From Molanna angustata (taxonomy: Eukaryota; Arthropoda; Insecta; Trichoptera; Molannidae): a DNA stretch of 64,000 nucleotides. The DNA is taken from contig OY754970.1 in assembly GCA_963576475.1 (NCBI GenBank), positions 36,421,447 to 36,485,446 of the forward strand, written 5' to 3'. Within the stretch, counting starts at the first letter, position 1. Every line of letters starts with the position of its first letter. The translations under genes and the position numbers were made by a program. The notes under the pieces were generated by a model. It saw only the letters and a program-made list of their open reading frames with translations. It had not been told where the DNA came from and did no database searches. This document shows, piece by piece, positions 46,861-58,691 of the stretch.

Positions 46861-49800
46861 TGATATCACATGTGTTAAGTCCATAAACTTAGAGCTGATT
46901 AGTTTTCCATAGACAACGGTTCATTTTTTCCCAATGTTTCTTTATGATTTCATCTATTAAAACTGAAAAAATGCTCTCACGACCTGGAAATTAGAGATAT
47001 ATGAAGAAATTTTATGATATCTATGAAAAGCTAATCAGTTCTAAGTTCAAGCTATTAATATTCTTATATCAATATGAAATCAATGAACTGAACATTGCCA
47101 AATATAAAAAAATTCTCTTGTTACATATAAGTTTCATACAAATATCCATTAAATAAAATATAATTTTTGAAACCGTTGAATATTTTTCTTTTAACATTGA
47201 CCAACTTTGAATACAATTTTATGAAGATTCTTGGTGTTGTATAAATAGTTGAAACCAAATTAAAATCTCTAATTTCCAGGTCGTGAGAGCATTTTTTCAG
47301 TTTTAATAGATGAAATCATAAAGAAACATTGGGAAAAAATGAACCGTTGTCTATGGAAAACTAATCAGCTCTAAGTTTATGGACTTAACACATGTGATAT
47401 CAATATGAAGTCAATCGGACTTATAGTTTGGGCTGCAGAGAGGACACAACATTATAACATGAAATCATATTACTGAACTTTTCCATACATAGAAATTTAT
47501 CTAATTACATTTTTATTCATACTAAATGTTACTATCAGGAATGTAAATTTTCTTCCGATAGTATATTTTTATGTTAAGATAAACAAACTATTAATGCAGT
47601 ATAGTGAAGAATGCTTATGTTGTATGAAATATTTTAAAAAAAGCAGATAAATTTTGTTCTAAAGAACGCGAGAGCATTTTCCAAATTTTGACAGGTGATA
47701 TCATATGAAGATTTTTTTTGTTATTTATGGAAAGCTAATCAGTTCTATGTTCAAGCTCTTTACATTATAACATGAAATCAAATTACTGAACGTTTCCATA
47801 AATAGAAATTTATCTAATTACATTTTTATTCATACTAAATGTTACTAACAGGAATATAAATTTTCTTCCGATAGTATATTTTTATGTTAAGATAGACAAA
47901 CTATTAATGCAGTATAGTGAAGACTGCTTATGTTGTATGAAATATTTTAAAAAAAGCAGATAAATTTTGTTTCAAAGAGCGTTAGAGCATTTTGACAATG
48001 TTGACACGTGATATCATATGAAGAAATTTTATGATATCTATGAAAAGCTAATCAGTTCTAAGTTCAAGCTATTAATATTCTTATATCAATATGAAATCAA
48101 TGAACTGAACATTGCCAAATATAAAAAAATTCTCTTGTTACATATAAGTTTCATACAAATATCCATTAAATAAAATATAATTTTTGAAACCGTTGAATAT
48201 TTTTCTTTTAACATTGACCAACTTTGAATACAATTTTATGAAGATTCTTGGTGTTGTATAAATAGTTGAAACCAAATTAAAATATCTCTAATTTCCAGGT
48301 CGTGAGAGCATTTTTTCAGTTTTAATAGATGAAATCATAAAGAAACATTGGGAAAAAATGAACCGTTGTCTATGGAAAACTAATCAGCTCTAAGTTTATG
48401 GACTTAACACATGTGATATCAATATGAAGTCAATCGGACTTATAGTTTGGGCTGCAGAGAGGACACAAAAAAAAAACAACGTAAATGATGAATTCATAGA
48501 GAAGAAATCAAAAGTTGTCTATGGAAAACTAATCAGCTCTAGGTCTTTGCACTTTACACATATGATGTTAATATGAAGTCGATCAGACTTATAGTTTGGG
48601 CTGTAGAGAGGACACAAAAAAGATAAATGCTACGGCGTACGGCGTACGGCGTACAGCGTATACGCCATACACACAAACACATCACGACGAAACTCATAGT
48701 GTGCATTCTCTACATGATACCCATTGAGAAATTGATGTAAAAAAAATACGCTTAAATTTTGCGAAATCATGACTCTCCCCTATTCCATAGTGTGGAGAGT
48801 AATAATAATAAACTGTTTTTTCTAGTATATAATTTTTCTTCCGATAGTATATTTTTATGATAAGATAGACAAACTTTTAATGCAGTATGGTGTAGAATGC
48901 TTATGTTGTATGAAATATTTTAAAAAAAGCAGATAAATTTTGTTTTAAAGAACGCAAGAGCATTTTCCAAATTTTGACAGGTGATATCATATGAAGATTT
49001 TTTTTGTTATTTATGGAAAGCTAATCAGTTCTATGTTCAAGCTCTTTACATTATAACATGATATCAAATTACTGAACTTTTCCATACATAGAAATTTATC
49101 TAATTACATTTTTATTCATACTAAATGTTACTATCAGGAATATAAATTTTCTTCCGATAGTATATTTTTATGTTAAGATAGACAAACTATTAATGCAGTA
49201 TAGGGAAGAATGCTTATGTTGTATGAAATATTTTAAAAAAAGCAGATAAATTTTGTTCTAAAGAACGCGAGAGCATTTTCCAAATTTTGACAGGTGATAT
49301 CATATGAAGATTTTTTTTGTTATTTATGGAAAGCTAATCAGTTCTATGTTCAAGCTCTTTACATTATAACATGAAATCAAATTACTGAACTTTTCCATAC
49401 ATAGAAATTTATCTAATTACATTTTTATTCATACTAAATGTTACTACCAGGAATATAAATTTTCTTCCGATAGTATATTTTTATGTTAAGATAAACAAAC
49501 TATTAATGCAGTATAGTGAAGAATGCTTATGTTGTATGAAATATTTTAAAAAAAGCAGATAAATTTTGATTTAAAGAACGCGAGAGCATTTTCAAAATTT
49601 TGACACGTGATATCATATGAAGATTTTTTTGTTATTTATGGAAAGCTAATCAGTTCGATGTTCAAGCTCGATACATTATAACATGAAATCAAATTACTGA
49701 ACGTTTCCATACATAGAAATTTATCTAATTACATTTTTATTCATACTAAATGTTACTATCAGGAATATAAATTTTCTTCCGATAGTATATTTTTATGTTA

Positions 49801-52429
49801 AGATAGACAAACTATTAATGCAGTATAGTGAAGAATGCTTATGTTGTATGAAATATTTTTAAAAAAGCAGATAAACTTTGATTTAAAGAACGCGAGAGCA
49901 TTTTCAAAATTTTGACACGTGATATCATATGAAGATTTTTTTGTTATTTATGGAAAGCTAATCAGTTCTATGTTCAAGCTCTATACATTATAACATGAAA
50001 TCAAATTACTGAACGTTTCCATACATAGAAATTTATCTAATTACATTTTTATTCATACTAAATGTTACTATCAGGAATATAAATTTTCTTCCGAGAGTAT
50101 ATTTTTATGTTAAGATAGACAAACTATTAATGCAGTATAGGGAAGAATGCTTATGTTGTATGAAATATTTTAAAAAAGCAGATAAATTTTGTTCTAAAGA
50201 ACGCGAGAGCATTTTCCAAATTTTGACAGGTGATATCATATGAAGATTTTTTTTGTTATTTATGGAAAGCTAATCAGTTCTATGTTCAAGCTCTTTACAT
50301 TATAACATGAAATCAAATAACTGAACGTTTCCATACATAGAAATTTATCTAATTACATTTTTATTCATATTAAATGTTACTATCAGGAATATAAATTTTC
50401 TTCCGTTAGTATATTTTTATGTTAAGATAGACAAACTATTAATGCAGTATAGGGAAGAATGCTTATGTTGTATGAAATATTTTAAAAAAAGCAGATAAAT
50501 TTTGTTCTAAAGAACGCGAGAGCATTTTCCAAATTTTGACAGGTGATATCATATGAAGATTTTTTTTGTTATTTATGGAAAGCTAATCAGTTCTATGTTC
50601 AAGCTCTTTACATTATAACATGAAATCAAATTACTGAACTTTTCCATACATAGAAATTTATCTAATTACATTTTTATTCATACTAAATGTTACTATCAGG
50701 AATATAAATTTTCTTCCGATAGTATATTTTTATGTTAAGATAAACAAACTATTAATGCAGTATAGTGAAGAATGCTTATGTTGTATGAAATATTTTAAAA
50801 AAAGCAGATAAATTTTGTTTTAAAGAACGCGAGAGCATTTTCAAAATTTTGACACGTGATATTATATGAAGAATTTTTAGTTATTTATGGAAAGCTAATC
50901 AGTTCTATGTTCAAGCTCTTTACATTATAACATGAAATCAAATTACTGAACGTTTCCATACATAGAAATTTATCTAATTACATTTTTATTCATACTAAAT
51001 GTTACTATCAGGAATATAAATTTTCTTCCGATAGTATATTTTTATGTTAAGATAGACAAACTATTAATGCAGTATAGGGAAGAATGCTTATGTTGTATGA
51101 AATATTTAAAAAAAAGCAGATAAATTTTGTTCTAAAGAACGCGAGAGCATTTTCCAAATTTTGACAGGTGATATCATATGAAGATTTTTTTTGTTATTTA
51201 TGGAAAGCTAATCAGTTCTATGTTCAAGCTCTTTACATTATAACATGAAATCAAATTACTGAACGTTTCCATACATAGAAATTTATCTAATTACATTTTT
51301 ATTCATACTTAATGTTACTATCAGGAATATAAATTTTCTTCCGATAGTATATTTTTATGTTAAGATAGACAAACTATTAATGCAGTATAGGGAAGAATGC
51401 TTATGTTGTATGAAATATTTTAAAAAAAGCAGATAAATTTTGTTCTAAAGAACGCGAGAGCATTTTCAAAATTTTGACACGTGATATTATATGAAGATTT
51501 TTTTTTGATTTATGGAAAGCTAATCAGTTCTATGTTCAAGTTCTTTACATTATAACATGAAATCAAATTACTGAACGTTTCCATACATAGAAATTTATCT
51601 AATTACATTTTTATTCATACTAAATGTGACTATCAGGAATATAAATTTTCTTCCGATAGTATATTTTTATGTTAAGATAAACAAACTATTAATGCAGTAT
51701 AGTGAAGAATGCTTATGTTGTATGAAATATTTTAAAAAAAGCAGATAAATTTTGTTTTAAAGAACGCGAAGGCATTTTCAAAATTTTGACACGTGATATT
51801 ATATGAAGATTTTTTTTTGATTTATGGAAAGCTAATCAGTTCTATGTTCAAGTTCTTTACATTATAACATGAAATTAAATTACTGAACGTTTCCATACAT
51901 AGAAATTTATCTAATTACATTTTTATTCATACTAAATGTTACTATCAGGAATATAAATTTTCTTCCGATAGTATATTTTTATGTTAAGATAAACAAACTA
52001 TTAATGCAGTATAGTGAAGAATGCTTATGTTGTATGAAATATTTTAAAAAAAGCAGATAAATTTTGTTCTAAAGAACGCGAGAGCATTTTCCAAATTTTG
52101 ACAGGTGATATCATATGAAGATTTTTTTTGTTATTTATGGAAAGCTAATCAGTTCTATGTTCAAGCTCTTTACATTATAACATGAAATCAAATTACTGAA
52201 CGTTTCCATAAATAGAAATTTATCTAATTACATTTTTATTCATACTAAATGTTACTAACAGGAATATAAATTTTCTTCCGATAGTATATTTTTATGTTAA
52301 GATAGACAAACTATTAATGCAGTATAGTGAAGACTGCTTATGTTGTATGAAATATTTTAAAAAAAGCAGATAAATTTTGTTTCAAAGAGCGTTAGAGCAT
52401 TTTGACAATGTTGACACGTGATATCATAT
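46861..52429 (+). repeat. Satellite segment 2C, about 5.57-kb higher-order unit
   Basis: It repeats the layout of 42,853-46,860: inverted piece, cut tail, two monomers, full tail with GGCGTAC run (48,631-48,655) and terminal motif (48,790-48,800). It then carries about 11.5 monomers instead of 6.5. The length difference, about 1,561 bp, equals five monomers. The closing monomers match those of 2A at an offset of 9.58 kb. Confidence 0.85.
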
Positions 52430-53359
52430 TGATATCACATGTGTTAAGTCCATAAACTTAGAGCTGATTAGTTTTCCATAGACAACGGTTCATTTTTTCC
52501 CAATGTTTCTTTATGATTTCATCTATTAAAACTGAAAAAATGCTCTCACGACCTGGAAATTAGAGATATATGAAGAAATTTTATGATATCTATGAAAAGC
52601 TAATCAGTTCTAAGTTCAAGCTATTAATATTCTTATATCAATATGAAATCAATGAACTGAACATTGCCAAATATAAAAAAATTCTCTTGTTACATATAAG
52701 TTTCATACAAATATCCATTAAATAAAATATAATTTTTGAAACCGTTGAATATTTTTCTTTTAACATTGACCAACTTTGAATACAATTTTATGAAGATTCT
52801 TGGTGTTGTATAAATAGTTGAAACCAAATTAAAATATCTCTAATTTCCAGGTCGTGAGAGCATTTTTTCAGTTTTAATAGATGAAATCATAAAGAAACAT
52901 TGGGAAAAAATGAACCGTTGTCTATGGAAAACTAATCAGCTCTAAGTTTATGGACTTAACACATGTGATATCAATATGAAGTCAATCGGACTTATAGTTT
53001 GGGCTGCAGAGAGGACACAAAAAAAAAACAACGTAAATGATGAATTCATAGAGAAGAAATCAAAAGTTGTCTATGGAAAACTAATCAGCTCTAGGTCTTT
53101 GCACTTTACACATATGATGTTAATATGAAGTCGATCAGACTTATAGTTTGGGCTTTAGAGAGGACACAAAAAAGATAAATGCTATGGCGTACGGCGTACG
53201 GCGTACGGCGTACAGCGTATACGCCATACACACAAACACATCACGACGAAACTCATAGTGTGCATTCTCTACATGATACCCATTGAGAAATTGATGTAAA
53301 AAAAATACGCTTAAATTTTGCGAAATCATGACTCTCCCCTATTCCATAGTGTGGAGAGT
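52430..53359 (+). repeat. Final inverted piece and diverged tail of block 2
   Basis: Third copy of the inverted 140-bp piece (to about 52,567), then the complete diverged tail with (GGCGTAC)n at about 53,186-53,214 and the terminal hairpin. Confidence 0.9.
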
Positions 53360-53432
53360 AAAAAAGGAAATTAACCGTTTTGGAATGTGAATTTTGCCCT
53401 AAACCACTATATTTTGAGTCACTATGCGACAT

Positions 53433-53460
53433 GTTTCGGCAGTGCTATCCTGCCATCGAC
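53433..53460 (-). ncRNA. Hammerhead-like motif of the 53.4-kb Penelope-like element
   Basis: On the minus strand stem CTGCC partner GGCAG (53,454-53,450 and 53,442-53,438), a 7-base loop and GAAAC (53,437-53,433) follow GTCGAT, a decayed CTGATGA-like box. It lies 3' of the GIY-YIG frame, which supports assigning all motifs of this kind in the window to PLE termini. Confidence 0.55.
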
Positions 53461-53487
53461 CGGCTAGTTGAGACTGAGTGTTGATGT

Positions 53488-53883
53488 TTAGTTTTTAGAT
53501 GTGTCAGATGTGTGGGGAGGTGAGTAGAGGGGGTTGGTGGTGGACGGATTGGTGTCAAGAGGGGCGGGGGTGGTACAGGGTCGGATTTGATTCTGTATAG
53601 TATTCTTGTTTTTTATGGGGAAGGCTGTCAAGAGTGAAGATGTATTGAGGAAAGTGTTATTGTTTATAAGTTTAATGCTGGTGTTTATATGTTTGTGTAT
53701 TTCAAGTGTTTCGTAATTGTTTAGTCGGTAGCCTTTATATGGTGTTTCGTGTAGTAATTTTAGTGTGTGGTTGTTGAATGCGTGGTTAGTCTCGATTATG
53801 TGATTAGCAAATTCTGAGAAATTATTATTAGGGCAAAATTCACATGCCAAAACGGTTAATATGAACAACCACAAAATATCCAC
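53488..53883 (-). pseudogene. Penelope-like GIY-YIG endonuclease, C-terminal end
   Basis: A 131-codon frame reads FSEFANHIIETNHAF, then LKLLHETPYKGYRLNNYETL and EIHKH, then a low-complexity N/T/P-rich tail. The order (S-x-F-A-x-H...H-x-F...L-x-x-x-x-K-G-x-x-L-N-x-x-E-x-x-E-I-x-K-H) is the C-terminal half of the GIY-YIG domain fused to reverse transcriptase in Penelope-like elements. The E of NYETLEI is the expected catalytic glutamate position. The GIY-YIG motif and RT are lost to 5' truncation, so the copy is inert. Confidence 0.75.
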
Positions 53884-53912
53884 CGAGTATTTAAACTATA
53901 AAAAAGGAAATT

Positions 53913-55608
53913 TTTCACAATTTCTTTTGATATTGAACAAATTGATAATTGATAACGATGGCTGCAATTATTTTTTAGTATAAAACTTCATAACCCTGAT
54001 AATGGTGAATAAGAAACCTTCCTGGTGATGGCTAATGCTTCCTTAAAGATCTTGGACATTCAAAATTACGATTTTCCATTATGAGTAACCTTTGCCTCAA
54101 TAATGAAAACTTTACGTACTATCAAAGTTATCCTGATTATATCTTATGATCCATTAGGTTTAAAAACTTTACCAAAGGTATATTGTATAAATTCATACTA
54201 AGTAGATCATGATGGTGATAATGAAAATGGTTTTGATTGTTTTAAAGTATGATGTCCAAACATACCCCAGGATCGTGTTTATGAAGTTTAGGAAATTAAT
54301 TTTCATTTAAAACATCTTTGGCTTTCTATTTAAACCTTAATTACATTCTGACAACAACAAGTTATCTATAATGAAGGATATCTTTTTACATATAAAAAAG
54401 ATCTGTTCCTCAAAGATCTGTTATAAATATTCAAGCGTATAAAAATATTATATTCGAACAAGATCAATGGAAGGATGGTGGAATAATGGAAGGCGTTCAA
54501 ATGAAAAAAAAGGAAAGGTTCAAAAGATTTTAATTCGTATCTACTAAGATTGTTTTAATGAGTATGATGAGCATTTCCTCAAGATGGATTCGAGTTGAGA
54601 CATTTGGGGAACGGTCTTGAAAATTATTCTATAATTTGGCCTTAGAACTGTGTCTGAAAAATATTTAAAAATATTTTTTTTTAATAAGGCACAGCCACCA
54701 ATAGAGGCGGATTTGTGCTGAACAATTTAGATCATAATATATTTACTGTTGAAGAGAAGAGTAAAAACAGAATTCCATTAGATCTCAGAGAAATAGGGGT
54801 TTACATTAAATGATTGCAAAAGGGAAGCATATGTACAGGCAATTAAAGAATTACCAATAAATCATTAAAATGCGTCAGTCACATTCTAATGGTCGAGTGA
54901 AAGGCTACCTACAATCAGCTATATCTTTATACCGGTGGTGGAGATGAATTTAGCTATTTCTAATATTACATGTCGTGAGCCAATCGCCAACAGATGAAAG
55001 AGGTATTATGCCAACAGAGGTATTTGAAATATTAGATTAAATTTTAACAGAAACACAATGTAAATTTTCATTTGATATACAAAAGAACTATCAGCGAAAT
55101 TTGAAATACTTTCATTCGTATTTATAAAAATTCTCCGTGTGTGCGTCCCAATGGTGCCTGAATTCAAAATTTAATATTAAGTGTCTCGTATTATTATGTA
55201 ATTTTCAACTTTACGTAATTCAACCCAAACATTAAGAAAACTTGGGCTATCCAATAATGATTATAACAGGGAACTTAAGGTATATAATGTTACGCAAGGC
55301 TGCTTACATACTAGATCGTGCATTATAATATCAAGCAAAATATTACTTATAAAGTTTCATTAAACTATACTTAGTTTCTTGAGCTAATTACAATTTAAAC
55401 ACGAAACATGAAAAATAGGTACCTAGATATTTGCTTATCATATTTATTTTATTTTATTTTATTTTATTAAAAGGGTACATCGACAGACATCCAGCTTACA
55501 ATTTTCATAAAAAGAATATGCCCTCATTATTTATTCTATATTATTGAATATTTTTTTAATTGCATATACGCAAGCATTGGATTTTTTCCCTTTCGGGAGT
55601 CAAATGAT
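53913..55608. other. Unassigned DNA
   Basis: No open frame of note on either strand and no family recognised. An (ATTTT)n run lies at about 55,445-55,469 and may be the tail of an old LINE. Confidence 0.35.
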
Positions 55609-55609
55609 A

Positions 55610-56250
55610 TTTTTATTGACAAACATTTTTTAACATCTCAATAGAGACGAAGTTGGGATATTGTAGAAGAACCAGGAACTCGAGGCACCTACAGGGCTTA
55701 CGACCTGTCATCGGCTGGTTTAAGTGATCACTTAATGCGCTTGCGCAACGTTCACCAATTATGCCTTCTTATTGAGTTCCCTTAAAAAATATTCAATTTA
55801 CATACAAATTAGAACAAGAAGGTAAATAATCAAAAAATGAAATAATATTTCTGGCACAGTTCAGGGGTGACATCTGTGCGAGACACCGTCATCTAATTTA
55901 TAAGGACTGATGCTTTCAATGTTTACAAATAAACTAATTTATTAATTTCTCAATAGATGGCGTTACAAAAAGGCTTTTCCGTTACTCCATAGATGGCAAT
56001 AGTATAGTTCCTTATTTTCAAGTGAATTGTTACACACTATTCAAATATATAGAACTTTCAAAATTACATTGATAAGGGAACTCAATAAGAAGGCATAATT
56101 GGTGAACATTGCGCAAGCGCATAAAGTGATCACGTAAACCAGTCGATGACAGGTCGTAAGCCCTGTAGGTGCCTCGAGTTCCTGGTTCTTCTACAATATC
56201 CCAACTTCGTCTCTATTGAGATGTTAAAAAAAATCTTTGTCAATAAAAAT
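55610..56250. mobile_element. Fold-back element with about 190-bp terminal inverted repeats
   Basis: ATTTTTATTGACAAA at the left end and its complement at the right start arms that run inward through ACATCTCAATAGAGACGAAG, GAACCAGGAACTCGAGGCAC, GACCTGTCATCGGCTGGTTT and GAGTTCCCTT. The central about 230 bp is single-copy with two related ATAGATGGC strings. No transposase. Target duplication not resolved. Confidence 0.8.
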
Positions 56251-56280
56251 TTTCTATATAATTTTTTATATAACGTTCTG

Positions 56281-56373
56281 TTACAAATTCTTCATTTCTA
56301 CAGCATTTATTTTTCTTTCGAGCGTCTTTTGCCACGTCCATGTTTCACTGGCATCCGTCAAAGTAGGCACTAC
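56281..56373 (-). pseudogene. RTE-like LINE fragment
   Basis: Thirty codons read VVPTLTDASETWTWQKTLER, then KINAVEMKNL and a stop. This is the block before the ...ERRINAVEMRSLR... part of RTE-like reverse transcriptases. Isolated fragment beside the fold-back element. Confidence 0.65.
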
Positions 56374-56399
56374 AATTACATTATGTTCGGAAATTAACA

Positions 56400-57134
56400 T
56401 ATCTAATAACTAAACATCTTGTAAACCTTTCCCTTGTTTTTTTAATGGTTACCCCGTGAATAATACTAATTTAATATCGCTGTTTATCTAGAATCATTCC
56501 AAGCGCGCTGATATTTCAGTTATATGTTGCTCTACGATTTATAGGTGTTTATAGTCCTTTAAAGAAAGTGCTCTTGCTTTGGAAGCAACTATCCTAGTAA
56601 GCCACATTATTCAGGTTCCTACAAGGATTTGAGTAGCTTTTATTGAAATGAATCCATGTAGGTAACAACTACATAGGTACACTATTTCTGTTTTCTCAAA
56701 CATTCATCGATTTCCAATAAAAAACTATTTCATTGGTGATATTTAAAAATTTACAGAAGAATTTGATGATCTATAAAAATGCCTTATTTTATTATATAAA
56801 TATGTTTCAATTGATTTTTGTTACATAAAAGCTTTTGTTTGAAATAAAAGAAAATAAAATATAATGTTATGAATATTATTACGACACATTATTTTACCTA
56901 TTTTGAAATCTTCTCTGTAAATAGAAACTACCAATATAATATGTTTTTTCCGAATATCAAAATGATGTTACGTGTGTAGGATTCGTTTTTTATCTTCACA
57001 TAAATATCATACGATGCGACGCTTTAAAAAATAAACTAACAATATTTTTTAAATAAAAAATTGTAAACACTTTATAAAACATTATCTTATTCTTAACTGG
57101 CTTATTTCTAATGCGCTGTTTATCATATGTTTTT
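56400..57134. other. Unassigned AT-rich DNA
   Basis: Nothing recognisable on either strand. Confidence 0.35.
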
Positions 57135-57239
57135 ACTCCTCACTAACCCAAGTATTCGTACGAATTCGTAATTTTTAATTGCAGATTAACAACCAGTATC
57201 ATGCTAAGATTCTATTCTGAAAGTTTCATCACAATGTAT

Positions 57240-57421
<182 letters not shown>

Positions 57422-57627
57422 CGTGTACTATGTGCTACGTGCTATGCACGGCGTGTTTATTCTATTCTACTAGATTATAGACTAAAGTACTTACTTATTC
57501 GATTCTTTTCAAATGTTGTGGTAAAATTGTATATGTAATAATCGCTTAGACCTCATTAGATTTTTAAGATATCTGCTCAGAAAACTAAAATTTTAAATTT
57601 TTGTTTTCAAATGGCTAAAAAGTCATA

Positions 57628-57850
57628 TTCTTCTTCTTCTTCTTCTTCTTCTTCTTCTTCCAGCCCCTTTCACTCCACTGCTGGATAAAGGCCTCTTCCT
57701 GAGTCTTCCACTTCTCTCTGTCCTGGGCGCTCTGTTTTCACCCATGTCCCATCAGTTCGACAATGTCATCAGTCCATCTCCTCTGTGGTCTCCCTACACC
57801 CCTTCTATTATGATAGGGTCTCCAATTCAGAATTTTGGGGGTCCATCTAT
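57628..57850 (-). pseudogene. LINE C-terminal tail with (GAA)n end
   Basis: The minus strand reads GVGRPQRRWTDDIVELMG, a stop, KQSAQDREKWKTQEEAFIQQ and WSERGW, followed by a run of GAA (57,660-57,628). The G-R-P-x-R-R-W-x-D-D-I and A-x-D-R-x-x-W...EA-(F/Y)-x-Q-Q-W motifs are the tail of a common RTE-like LINE group. One premature stop. It interrupts the element at 57,135-58,034. Confidence 0.8.
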
Positions 57851-58034
57851 CATCTATAAAAAGTCATATAACATTGAAAAATTATCAAGCTTTCATAATA
57901 AAATATTTAAATCAAAAATAATTTAAAAAAATCATCTCATGAAAATGCCAAAAATTTACATACAAAATTTGAATTATTTGTGCATTTACTTGATAGTGAG
58001 GAGTATAGGCATTGGCCCCCAACTCACTTGTTTT

Positions 58035-58690
58035 CCTATAAAAAGATATGAATTGTGAACAAAATAAAACACGTGTTAAAGAAGAAAAAAAATGGGAGAG
58101 TTGTTGAGATTGGTTTAGTAATAAATCAACGAAAACAAATTATAAATCACTAATTATTTGCAGCTATTTATGATATCACTGCCTGTTTTGGCAGAATTGT
58201 AATTATTTATAAAAACAAATGTTGTAAACACTCTGATATATTATATAACTTGGCAGCTAGTGGTGAACGGTGAAGAATGCGTGTTAAACACACAAAATTT
58301 ATTTTCTCTTTTTATGATTTATTGAACATAAAATAAATCGTTATAACGCTGAAATTTTGTTTTGTTGAATATCTGGTGTTAAAAATTAAACGCAAATTTG
58401 ATTTAAGTTGCAAAGAATATTTACGACTTCCCTGAAACGAGACCCATCCAATATGCTTCACATTTAGCATGTATTGTAAACGAAATATTTTTTTTGTCAA
58501 AATGAATTACAAGAGCTATTTATGGGTAATAAATATTAATGATTTTTACATGTACACAACCAATTTCATTATTAATTATCAGTTAAATCATATATATTCT
58601 CCAAGCTATTTTTCACTTTATTACAATCTTTACAGTAAAGTTGTGTTTTTCGAACAAAGATTAAAGTTTTTTATTTATTTAATCATAAAA
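58035..58690. other. Unassigned AT-rich DNA
   Basis: No gene or repeat recognised; the start of a long artefactual open frame (58,469) lies here but gains its length only from the minisatellite that follows. Confidence 0.4.
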
Positions 58691-58691
58691 A

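Larger units (their letters stand above)
38222..53359 (-). mobile_element. Satellite block 2 bounded by the same Helentron/HINE-like ends
   Basis: The left end is shared with block 1 from AAAACGAGTGGG (38,222) onward. ACTCTCCACAC at 38,250-38,260 is matched by the inverted GTGTGGAGAGT at 53,349-53,359, inside a terminal hairpin (ACTCTCC 53,331-53,337; GGAGAGT 53,353-53,359). Immediately outside the left end lies TTAA and outside the right end a run of A, compatible with the T-T insertion preference reported for Helentrons. Two blocks with identical ends in different flanks support a real element rather than an arbitrary array boundary. Confidence 0.55.
53359..53912 (-). mobile_element. 5'-truncated Penelope-like element with 14-bp target duplication
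   Basis: TAAAAAAGGAAATT occurs at 53,359-53,372 and 53,899-53,912, flanking a 526-bp insert. The insert has a GIY-YIG-type C-terminal frame and, on its 3' side, a hammerhead-like motif, as expected for a Penelope-like element. At its 3' boundary a 31-bp stretch (53,371-53,401) is an inverted copy, with one mismatch, of 53,829-53,859 inside the coding frame. It touches the last base of the satellite block. Confidence 0.75.

Noticed and set aside
19737..53359. CRISPR-like array
   Set aside because: The repeats are long contiguous satellite monomers without unique spacers, in a clearly eukaryotic context.
19737..53359. Hammerhead ribozyme or CENP-B-like box within the 313-bp monomer
   Set aside because: I scanned both strands of a typical monomer and found no CTGANGA...GAAA arrangement with a pairing stem and no CENP-B-like motif.
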